Assembly (NCBI RefSeq): GCF_004123835.1
Contig: NZ_MZMU01000012.1
Coordinates: forward strand, 124,001-188,000
Length of the DNA stretch: 64,000 nucleotides
Direction: 5' to 3'
From: Rhizobium leguminosarum
GTDB lineage: Bacteria > Pseudomonadota > Alphaproteobacteria > Rhizobiales > Rhizobiaceae
The notes below the pieces were generated by a model, which was not told the origin of the DNA, made no database searches, and saw only the letters and a list, made by a program, of their open reading frames with translations. Shown piece after piece: positions 57,631-64,000 of this stretch (positions are counted from its first letter, which is position 1; every line of letters begins with the position of its first letter). A program made the position numbers and the translations under genes.

Positions 57631-57922
57631 TCAGGGGACGGGTTTGTAGCTGGCGATACATTTCCTGCGGATCGAAATTGGCGGCCCTATGGACCGCTGC
57701 AACGGCGGCTCGCGCACGCTCGACGACCTCGGTATTTTCCCATTCGGCAATCGTGACGAAATTGAATTCGCCTGGACCGGCGACCTGCTCCAGCACCCTG
57801 TGATCGATGAAACCGTCCTGCGCCTCCAGCAGCTTGTGGGTCATCATCACTTTGACGAGAAATTCCTCGCGCGCCGCCGCCGGCACGATGAACTTATCTA
57901 TCCTGTAGAAGGCTCCGCTCAT
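57631..57922 (-). pseudogene. Antibiotic biosynthesis monooxygenase-family gene with a frameshift
   Basis: The first 90 residues (MSGAFYRIDKFIVPAAAREE, VKVMMTHKLLEAQDGFIDHR, FNFVTIAEWENTEVVERARA) are a typical ABM-domain (ferredoxin-like) protein of about 100 residues. After FDPQEM the original frame loses similarity. It stays open through the whole antisense of the MATE gene for 616 residues in total. One base shift there would give IASYKPVP and a stop at 57631-57633, a normal family end. I read this as a frameshift, but sequencing error is equally possible. The function of the intact family varies (heme or quinone monooxygenases). Confidence 0.6.
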
Positions 57923-58003
57923 CCATTTTCTCCTGCGTTAGATGTCTGCAGGCAGATCTGTAATTCCTCAAGTTAAGCTGAGGTCGATATGCGGATGAAG
58001 AAA

Positions 58004-58025
58004 AAAGGCTCGCCTGGGCGAACCT
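58004..58025 (-). terminator. Hairpin with U tract before the monooxygenase gene
   Basis: AAAGGTTCGCC-CA-GGCGAGCCTTT read on the minus strand is followed by TTTTCTTC. It lies about 180 bp beyond the carA stop and may be a second terminator of that transcript. Confidence 0.5.
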
Positions 58026-58050
58026 TTGGGCTGCTGACAAAGCGGACCAA

Positions 58051-58142
58051 CTCCTCTTTCGTCATGCCGGGCTTGTCCCGAGCATCTGCCTTCGGTCGAT
58101 ACGTGACAGATCCTCGGCACAGGGCCGAGGATGACGAGGAGT
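58051..58142. repeat. Imperfect inverted repeat of rhizobial intergenic type
   Basis: Left arm (CTCCTC, then CGTCATGCCGGGCTTGTCCC...) and right arm (...CCTCGGCACAGGGCCGAGG, ATGACGAGGAG) are about 35-bp imperfect reverse complements. From memory this composition is typical of repeats dispersed between rhizobial genes. It lies between carA and the monooxygenase gene. Confidence 0.6.
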
Positions 58143-58163
58143 GAGGTTAATCAACGAGTTAAA

Positions 58164-58181
58164 GGCCCGCCTGGGCGGGCC
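58164..58181 (-). terminator. Intrinsic terminator of carA
   Basis: GGCCCGCC-TG-GGCGGGCC is a nearly perfect palindrome followed on the minus strand by TTTAAC, 28 bp after the carA stop. Confidence 0.75.
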
Positions 58182-58208
58182 TTCATCGGAAATCGCTATG
58201 GCTTGAAA

Positions 58209-59420
58209 TCAGCGTTCGGCGAGCGCCGGTTCGCCCTTCTTTTCACGCACCATGTTGATGAAGCGACGGAAGAGATAGTGGCTGTCCTGCGGGCCCGGAG
58301 AGGCTTCCGGATGATGCTGGACCGAGAAGACCTGCTTGCCGAGGACGCGCAGGCCGCAATTGCTGCCGTCGAAAAGCGAAATATGAGTCTCTTCGACGCC
58401 GTCTGGCAGCGACTTCGAGTCGACCGCGAAGCCGTGGTTCATCGAGACGATCTCGACCTTGCCGGTCGTATGGTCCTTGACGGGGTGGTTGGCGCCGTGA
58501 TGGCCCTGATGCATCTTCTCGGTCTTCGCGCCGAGTGCCAGGCCCAGCATCTGGTGGCCGAGGCAGATGCCGAAGACCGGGATATCGGTCTTGATCAGCG
58601 TCTTGATTACAGGCACGGCATAGTCGCCGGTTGCCGCCGGATCGCCCGGGCCGTTCGACAGGAAGATGCCGTCCGGCTGCATGGCAAGCACGTCTTCGGC
58701 GCTCGTTGCGGCCGGCACGACAGTCACCTTGCAGTCGAGGCCGGCAAACAGGCGCAGGATGTTGCGCTTGACGCCGTAATCGAGGCAGACGACGTGGTAT
58801 TTCGCGTCTGTTGCCTTGAGTTCACCGTAACCTTCATTCCACACCCACGGTGTTTCGGTCCATTGCGAGGACTGGCCCGACGAAGCGATCTTGGCAAGGT
58901 CGAGACCTTCAAGGCCACTCCAGGCTTTGGCCTCGGCCTTCAGCGTCTCGATGTCGAAGACGCCGTTCGGATCGTGGGCGATCACCGCGTTCGGAGCGCC
59001 GTTCTCACGGATCCACGCGGTTAATGCGCGCGTGTCGATGCCGCAGAGACCGATGACTCCGCGCGCCTTCAGCCATTGGTCGAGGTGCTTGGCGGCGCGG
59101 TAGTTCGAGGGCTCAGTGATGTCGGCCTTGAAGATGACGCCGACGGCGCCATGGCGGGCGGCGGGCGTCAGATCCTCGATGTCTTCATCATTGGTGCCGA
59201 TATTGCCGATATGCGGGAAGGTGAAGGTGACGATCTGGCCGAGATAGGAGGGGTCCGTCAGGATCTCCTCATAGCCGGTGAGCGCCGTGTTGAAGACCAC
59301 TTCGGCCGGCACCTTGCCGGTGGCGCCGATGCCCTTGCCTTCGATGACCGTGCCGTCGGCAAGAACGAGCAGGGCGGTCGGCTTTTCGATTGTCCAGGGT
59401 GCTGTCGCGGTCATCTTCAT
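58209..59420 (-). CDS. carA: Carbamoyl-phosphate synthase small subunit
   Basis: The roughly 403-residue glutaminase subunit supplies ammonia to CarB. The N-terminal half starts with ALLVLADGTVIEGKGIGATG and has TALTGYEEILTDPSYLGQIV. The C-terminal class I amidotransferase domain has its nucleophile in VFGICLGHQMLGLALGAKTE and the His/Glu pair in FSVQHHPEASPGPQDSHYLF. The start is taken as the ATG at 59418-59420 (GGAA five bases upstream); an ATG two codons later is also possible. It is divergent from the GatB/YqeY gene. Confidence 0.97.
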   Translation of the reverse strand: MKMTATAPWTIEKPTALLVLADGTVIEGKGIGATGKVPAEVVFNTALTGYEEILTDPSYLGQIVTFTFPHIGNIGTNDEDIEDLTPAARHGAVGVIFKADITEPSNYRAAKHLDQWLKARGVIGLCGIDTRALTAWIRENGAPNAVIAHDPNGVFDIETLKAEAKAWSGLEGLDLAKIASSGQSSQWTETPWVWNEGYGELKATDAKYHVVCLDYGVKRNILRLFAGLDCKVTVVPAATSAEDVLAMQPDGIFLSNGPGDPAATGDYAVPVIKTLIKTDIPVFGICLGHQMLGLALGAKTEKMHQGHHGANHPVKDHTTGKVEIVSMNHGFAVDSKSLPDGVEETHISLFDGSNCGLRVLGKQVFSVQHHPEASPGPQDSHYLFRRFINMVREKKGEPALAER

Positions 59421-59683
59421 CCCGTTTCCGGCAGGTGGGCGCGTTGCCGCGCTCGTCGCCATTTGATTTCGCAGGCGTGTGGACACGGCAATGCCGCGCG
59501 CTTCAGGCCTGATCACGAATTTTGGTGCAGGTGGCGGTAAATAGCCACGCAATCGCTTGCGGTCAATCTTTGTAGCCGAGATCGCGGCCGTTTTCCTGCG
59601 CTTTATCGCACTGACCGCGCAATTTATTTGATCCGCCACATCAGCGTGGTTTATGAAGCGGCATCAAAACAGGAGTGAAGACC

Positions 59684-60139
59684 ATGCTGCGCGATCAACT
59701 CGCCACCCAGCTGAAAGAGGCGATGAAGGCCAAGAATGCGGAGCGGCTTTCCACCGTCCGGCTGATTCAGGCTGCGGTCAAGGACCGCGATATCGCCAAC
59801 CGCGGCACCGGCAAGGAGCAGGCGAGCGACGACGAGATCCTGCAGATCCTCGCCAAAATGGTGAAGCAGCGTGACGAATCGGCAAAGATCTACGAGGAGA
59901 ATTCCCGGCCGGAGCTTGCCGCCAAGGAGCGCGCCGAAATCATCGTCATCCAGGATTTCATGCCGAAGCAGCTTTCGGACAGCGAAGTGCGCGCCAACGT
60001 CTCGGCGATCATCGCCGAGACGGGTGCCGCGGGTGCCAAGGACATGGGCAAGGTGATGGCGGCGCTGAAGGAGCGTTACGCCGGCCAGATGGATTTCGCC
60101 AAGGCGTCGGCGACCGTCAAGGAACTGTTGAACGGATAA
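59684..60139 (+). CDS. GatB/YqeY domain protein
   Basis: The 151-residue protein is a stand-alone YqeY/GatB tail domain, a helical module related to the tRNA-binding end of the amidotransferase GatB. Its independent role is not established. Features are LRDQLATQLKEAMKAKNAER, STVRLIQAAVKDRDIANRG, EIIVIQDFMPKQLSDSEVRA and the C-terminal KDMGKVMAALKERYAGQMD. The ATG at 59684 has AGGAG eight bases upstream. Its position near dnaG is typical of many alphaproteobacterial macromolecular-synthesis regions. Confidence 0.92.
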   Translation: MLRDQLATQLKEAMKAKNAERLSTVRLIQAAVKDRDIANRGTGKEQASDDEILQILAKMVKQRDESAKIYEENSRPELAAKERAEIIVIQDFMPKQLSDSEVRANVSAIIAETGAAGAKDMGKVMAALKERYAGQMDFAKASATVKELLNG

Positions 60140-60142
60140 GCC

Positions 60143-61072
60143 TCAGACAATCTTTCTTGCCTGCGGTTCGTCACGGACCGCAGGCCCGAGCACCGCTTCG
60201 GCGGCGGCATCGATGATGGCGAATTTCGCCGCCTGATAATTCCAATATTCGCGGATGAAATGGGCCGACAGCCAGAAGTCGCCCTTGCGGGAGGGTTCGG
60301 TCCAGCCAATGCTCTCCATGGTCGCTGCCTGCGTCAGAAGCCGCTTCAGGTGGGTGTTGGAGATCATGAACTGTTCGCGGATTTCCCTAAGCGACAGAGG
60401 GCCGAGCACGACGCGGTCGGCCGTCCTTGGAAATTCGGGAAGGCGCGAGATCAGGTAGTCCATCACCAGCCCGCCGGAATTCGCCCAGTTGAAGAGGTTG
60501 AAGGTTGGGCCTGGACTGCGCACCGCTTCACTGCCGATGATCGCCCTTGCGATCAGCGGCTGGATCGCTGCCATCATCGCCGAGGGATCGGCGGCAATCT
60601 TATCGGCGCGCTCACCGCCGTCGAGACCGTCGAGGATCATCATATGGGCGACGAGCCATCGGGTGAAATGCTGCTCGGCGATTTCGGTAGGCTCCAGGTA
60701 GCGTGTGCGCTTGTCGGGGCCGGGAACCGGTCGTAGGAAGCGATAGGCCAGCATTTCCTGCATGAAGACCGCGGCCGTGTTGCGGCTGGCGATGTCGTTC
60801 CTGACCGCAAAATCGATGAAGCGGCCGGAATAGAGGCCGCCGCTCTTCCCGTCTTCGGAATAGCCGTAGTGAAGCGCGAAGCCGGCATGGGCCATCAGCC
60901 AGCGCTGTTGCGCGGCGAAGATCGAGGCGATGCGCGGGCTCTCGCGATAGATGGCGAGCATCTGATCGGCGCAATGCAGGATCGCAGCGAGAAAGCGATC
61001 GTCTGCTGCAAGATTGTCCGCGGTAAAAGCCATTTGGAGAGGTCCAGGGAGTTCGGCGCATACATCTTTCAT
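60143..61072 (-). CDS. Conserved hypothetical protein
   Basis: The 309-residue protein is not recognised. It is soluble and mostly helical. Residues about 225-290 (LSLREIREQFMISNTHLKRL, LTQAATMESIGWTEPSRKGD) look like a winged-helix region followed by an amphipathic helix (IREYWNYQAAKFAIIDAAAE), so a DNA- or nucleic-acid-binding role is possible. Upstream parts have no familiar motif. The ATG at 61070-61072 (MKDVCAELPG) is one choice; a start six codons earlier is open. It is convergent with the YqeY gene, with four bases between the stops. Confidence 0.72.
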   Translation of the reverse strand: MKDVCAELPGPLQMAFTADNLAADDRFLAAILHCADQMLAIYRESPRIASIFAAQQRWLMAHAGFALHYGYSEDGKSGGLYSGRFIDFAVRNDIASRNTAAVFMQEMLAYRFLRPVPGPDKRTRYLEPTEIAEQHFTRWLVAHMMILDGLDGGERADKIAADPSAMMAAIQPLIARAIIGSEAVRSPGPTFNLFNWANSGGLVMDYLISRLPEFPRTADRVVLGPLSLREIREQFMISNTHLKRLLTQAATMESIGWTEPSRKGDFWLSAHFIREYWNYQAAKFAIIDAAAEAVLGPAVRDEPQARKIV

Positions 61073-61140
61073 GCAAGCGCCGCCTGTCAACGGTTTTATC
61101 GATAAGCGGTTAATTTCAAAGGGAGAGTTGTCGCAGGAGA

Positions 61141-61187
61141 GCCAAAAAATTTAAGAAGGCAGGAGCTGGGGGCGCTCCTGCCTTCTT
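61141..61187 (-). terminator. Strong minus-strand terminator with no obvious gene upstream
   Basis: A perfect 14-bp stem (AAGAAGGCAGGAGC/GCTCCTGCCTTCTT, 61153-61187, 7-nt loop) is followed on the minus strand by AAATTTTTTGGC. The only thing upstream of it on that strand is the 515 bp gap before dnaG, so it may end an unannotated small RNA. The hypothetical gene beyond it starts 69 bp downstream. Confidence 0.7.
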
Positions 61188-61704
61188 GCTCTTTGCTTCC
61201 ACCGGCACGCAGGGCCGAAGCCCAAGCCGGAGGGTATTTGCAAAGGCACCCTTGCGAAGCGGCGCCGGGGGTAGGGATGGTGCTTCGCTCGGGGATCGCT
61301 TTGTTGAGATCGAACTTATTGCGGGCTGGCTGCTTATTCAAATTACAAAAAAATAATGATTGGCGAAAACGGCGGTTTGAGAGGCATCCAAGCAGAGGCC
61401 GAGCGGGCTGGCTCGAGAACAGGATTGCTTAAGCGACGGAATTTATAAGCCATTGTTTTTTAAATGTTTTAATCTGCTCTTCTCAACGGCTTTGGCTCTT
61501 CGTGGAGCACTCGCAACGATGCCGTTCCCGATCTGCGAGGACAATAATGTCGCACCCCTGTCGCAGGGCGATGACGTTTTGTTGATTGGAAAACCGACGT
61601 CGCAGGCAACGGGTGCACTTGCCTGTGAATAGCGGGTTTTCATGACAAGTTTCGTGGCAAGGAGCGGCAAAGCAGCTTATATGGAGCTTGGCCAAGAGGT
61701 ATAG
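61188..61704. other. Gene-free interval upstream of dnaG
   Basis: No protein gene with coding-like composition was found. The right half is AT-rich (runs of T and A near 61455-61475) and should contain the dnaG promoter. The left half, read on the minus strand, has several GC-rich potential stems (for example CCGGC...GCCGG around 61201-61229) and ends at the strong terminator at 61153-61187. This makes a structured minus-strand RNA plausible. No -35/-10 pair was identified with confidence. Confidence 0.45.
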
Positions 61705-63714
61705 ATGCGCTTTTCCAACACCTTTCTCGATGAGATCCGCGACCGCGTTCCGATTTCGAACGTGATTGCGCGCCGCGTCAGCTGGGACAAGCGCAAGACC
61801 AACGTGTCGCGCGGTGATTACTGGGCCTGCTGCCCGTTCCACGGCGAGAAATCGCCGAGCTTCCACTGCGAGGACCGGAAGGGCCGCTATCACTGCTTCG
61901 GCTGCGGCGTCACCGGCGACCATTTCCGCTTCCTCAGCGAACTCGAAGGCTTGAGTTTTCCCGAGGCGGTGCAGCAGATCGCCGATATGGCCGGCGTGCC
62001 GATGCCGCTTGCCGATCCTGTGATGGAGAAGCGCGAGAAAGAGCGCGGCTCGCTGATCGACGTCATGGAAATGGCGACACAATTTTTCCAGGATCAGCTG
62101 CAGACGGCGAATGGGGCGAGGGCGCGCGCCTATCTGCGCGACCGCGGATTGACGGGACGCACCATCGAAACCTTCCGCCTCGGCTATGCGCCCGACAGCC
62201 GCAATGCGCTCAAGGAATTCCTCGCCGGAAAGGGTGTCTCCAAGGAGCAGATCGAGGCCTGCGGTCTGGTTGTCCATGAAAACGTGCCGGTTTCCTACGA
62301 TCGTTTCCGCGACCGCATCATGTTCCCGATCCTGTCGTCGCGGGAAAAGGTGATCGCTTTCGGCGGCCGCGCCATGTCGGCCGATGCGCCGGCCAAATAT
62401 CTGAACTCCAACGAGACGGAGCTCTTCCACAAGGGCAATGTTCTTTACAATTTCGCCCGTGCGCGGCGCGCGATCCAGGGACCGGGCCGCGGCGATCCTC
62501 AGGACGACAATGCGACCGGCACCATCATCGCCGTCGAAGGCTATATGGACGTGATCGCGCTGCATCAGGCGGGCATCGAGAATGCCGTCGCGCCGCTCGG
62601 CACAGCGCTCACCGAAAACCAGCTCGAGCTGCTCTGGAAGATGGTGCCGCAGCCGGTGCTCTGCTTCGACGGCGACGGCGCCGGCATCCGCGCCGCCAAT
62701 CGCGCCGCCGAACTGGCGTTGCCGCATCTGAAGCCCGGCCGTTCCGTTCGCTTCGCGCTTCTGCCCGATGGCAAGGATCCCGACGATCTCGTGCGCGATG
62801 ACGGGCGCGCGCCTTTCGACAAGGTGATGAGCCAAGCAAAGCCACTCTCCGAGATGCTTTGGAGCCGGGAGATCAACACCGGCAAGTTCGACACGCCTGA
62901 GGCGCGCGCCGAGCTCGAGGCGCGGCTGAAGCAACTGGTCGCCGTCATCGCCGACGAGAACGTCCGCCGTCACTACCAGCAGGATATTCGCGATCGGCTG
63001 AACGCCTTCTTCCAGCCGCAGTTCCAGAACCGCAACAATGGCGACCGCCGCGGCGGCTTCAACGGCAACGGCAATTACCGGACGGGCCGCGACAATGCGG
63101 GCAAGGCAGGACCGAAAAGCCCCAGCGTCATTTCCGAAAGGCTTGCCCGCTCGGGCCCGGTGCGCGGCCATCAGAACAATACCGCGCTACGCGAAAGCGT
63201 GCTGGCGCTGACCGTCGTCAATCACCCCTCGCTGATGATTGACGATTATGACGAGATCGCCGCGATCGAATATGACAGCCGCGAGCTGCAGCGGCTCTGG
63301 TCGGCGATGCTGGGGGCAGCCGCGGCCGTCGCGGGCCCGCATCTGACGCGCGAATATCTGACCGAAAGGCTGGAATTCGAAGGCTTCGGCCCGCTCATCA
63401 AGAGCCTCGACCAGCAGGTGCGCAATGCCCGGCTATGGATCGCAACCGAGGAGGCGGCGATGGAGGATGCGCGTGAGGGATACCGCCAGGCGCTGGCCTC
63501 CCACAAGCGGGCGAAGGCGTTGCGCCGGCAGAAGATCGAGCTTGAGCGCGAGATCGCACTGGCAACCGAAGCCGGCGACGGCGAGGCGATCGTTCAGTTG
63601 ATGCGAGCGCAGCAGGAAGTGCATTTCGAAGGGGTGCGCCTTGAGAACCAGGAGGCGATCATCGATGGCTTCGGCGTGCTTTCCGGCCGCGTCAAAGGGG
63701 CGGCGAACCACTGA
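61705..63714 (+). CDS. dnaG: DNA primase
   Basis: The 669-residue primase makes RNA primers at the replication fork. The CHC2 zinc-binding domain has Cys43, His46, Cys64 and Cys67 (CCPFHGEKSPSFHC, YHCFGCGVTGDHF). The toprim catalytic core contains RIMFPILSSREKVIAFGGRA, IIAVEGYMDVIALHQAGIEN and PVLCFDGDGAGIRAANRAAE. The C-terminal part is a helicase-binding-type region rich in charged helices after an Asn/Gly-rich linker (RNNGDRRGGFNGNGNYRTGR). The ATG at 61705 has AGAGG upstream. Its stop overlaps the recQ start by one base. Confidence 0.97.
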   Translation: MRFSNTFLDEIRDRVPISNVIARRVSWDKRKTNVSRGDYWACCPFHGEKSPSFHCEDRKGRYHCFGCGVTGDHFRFLSELEGLSFPEAVQQIADMAGVPMPLADPVMEKREKERGSLIDVMEMATQFFQDQLQTANGARARAYLRDRGLTGRTIETFRLGYAPDSRNALKEFLAGKGVSKEQIEACGLVVHENVPVSYDRFRDRIMFPILSSREKVIAFGGRAMSADAPAKYLNSNETELFHKGNVLYNFARARRAIQGPGRGDPQDDNATGTIIAVEGYMDVIALHQAGIENAVAPLGTALTENQLELLWKMVPQPVLCFDGDGAGIRAANRAAELALPHLKPGRSVRFALLPDGKDPDDLVRDDGRAPFDKVMSQAKPLSEMLWSREINTGKFDTPEARAELEARLKQLVAVIADENVRRHYQQDIRDRLNAFFQPQFQNRNNGDRRGGFNGNGNYRTGRDNAGKAGPKSPSVISERLARSGPVRGHQNNTALRESVLALTVVNHPSLMIDDYDEIAAIEYDSRELQRLWSAMLGAAAAVAGPHLTREYLTERLEFEGFGPLIKSLDQQVRNARLWIATEEAAMEDAREGYRQALASHKRAKALRRQKIELEREIALATEAGDGEAIVQLMRAQQEVHFEGVRLENQEAIIDGFGVLSGRVKGAANH

Positions 63715-64000
63715 TGTCGCTGACCGAACGCAATGAACCGGGCTTTTCCGCTTCCGGCGCGCTGTTTTCTTCCGGCCGCTCGCCGCTCGATATCCTCAAG
63801 CAGGTCTACGGCTATTCCTCCTTCCGCGGTAAGCAGCAGCAGGTCGTCGAGCACGTGGTTTCTGGCGGCGATGCGGTCGTGCTCTTTCCCACAGGTGCGG
63901 GCAAATCGCTGTGCTTCCAGATTCCGGCGCTCTGCCGCGATGGCGTCGGCATCGTGGTTTCGCCGCTGATTGCGCTGATGCGCGATCAGGTCGAGGCGAT
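63714..64000 (+). CDS. recQ: ATP-dependent DNA helicase RecQ, 5' part
   Basis: The first 95 residues of a RecQ-type helicase are visible before the right edge. After about 20 non-conserved residues come the family's LDILKQVYGYSSFRGKQQQV (Q motif region) and motif I FPTGAGKSLCFQIPALC. The start of the next helicase segment, VVSPLIALMRDQVEA, follows. It unwinds DNA 3' to 5' in recombination and fork repair. The ATG overlaps the dnaG stop (TGATG), giving translational coupling. In many alphaproteobacteria rpoD follows dnaG; here recQ does, so any rpoD is beyond the edge or elsewhere. Confidence 0.95.
   Translation, partial: MSLTERNEPGFSASGALFSSGRSPLDILKQVYGYSSFRGKQQQVVEHVVSGGDAVVLFPTGAGKSLCFQIPALCRDGVGIVVSPLIALMRDQVEA

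Noticed and set aside
61483..63171. Long minus-strand open frame (562 codons) inside dnaG
   Set aside because: Antisense to a clear DNA primase with no recognisable domain; typical shadow frame.

Overview
The window looks like chromosomal DNA of an alphaproteobacterium of the Rhizobium etli / R. leguminosarum group. The evidence is high GC content, rhizobial families (BA14K, DUF1236 and SH3 envelope proteins), tandem AbcR-type small RNAs beside an lsrB-like LysR gene, an lpsB/lpcC-type core mannosyltransferase next to greA, a complete dctBD-dctA locus with a sigma-54 promoter, and dispersed rhizobial-type intergenic repeats. No rRNA, tRNA, CRISPR array, prophage or complete insertion sequence was found. 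It reads as an ordinary core chromosome with small accessory patches.

Layout. 1-6 kb: a leftward run of lgt, a MidA-type methyltransferase, pgeF, an M24 peptidase, a lipoprotein gene and a partial prs. 6-13 kb: a YbjN gene, proC and a csaA-like gene; an MBL hydrolase; an SH3 envelope protein; a decayed ilvE-like remnant; then a petP-petR-type MarR/response regulator pair followed by a sensor kinase. 13-16 kb: a sulfonate/taurine-type ABC importer. 16-25 kb: envelope and stress genes (BA14K, cold shock, EamA exporter, DUF3052, PQQ-type sugar dehydrogenase), a class GN sortase with its own VIT/vWA substrate, and aatA. 25-32 kb: a Phd/VapC-type toxin-antitoxin pair, two glycosyltransferase-like genes, a cation/proton antiporter, a LysR/NAD-binding oxidoreductase divergon and a streptomycin-kinase-like gene. 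32-38.6 kb: an arsR-MFS-ene-reductase operon, two tandem AbcR-like sRNAs, lsrB, trxB and lrp. 38.6-43.4 kb: the dct locus. 43.4-51.5 kb: lpsB, greA, a probable SOS-controlled radical SAM plus UdgX pair, and carB. 51.5-61 kb: a zinc metallopeptidase, an aldo/keto reductase, two drug-efflux genes, a frameshifted monooxygenase, carA, a GatB/YqeY gene and a hypothetical gene. 61-64 kb: dnaG and the start of recQ.

Four units deserve most attention. (1) A radical SAM protein with a helix-hairpin-helix tail is translationally coupled to a DUF4130-UdgX fusion, with a perfect GAAC-N7-GAAC LexA-type box just upstream. (2) A sortase overlaps the gene of its presumed single substrate, whose C-terminus carries an LPQTA-type sorting signal. 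(3) Two AbcR-like sRNAs, each predicted at 116 nt, have identically spaced promoters and inverted repeats beside lsrB. (4) Two gene-free stretches (about 6.03-6.18 kb and upstream of dnaG) contain minus-strand intrinsic terminators with no gene to serve, which suggests unannotated small RNAs. Function assignments rest on motif recognition from sequence alone; no database search was run.
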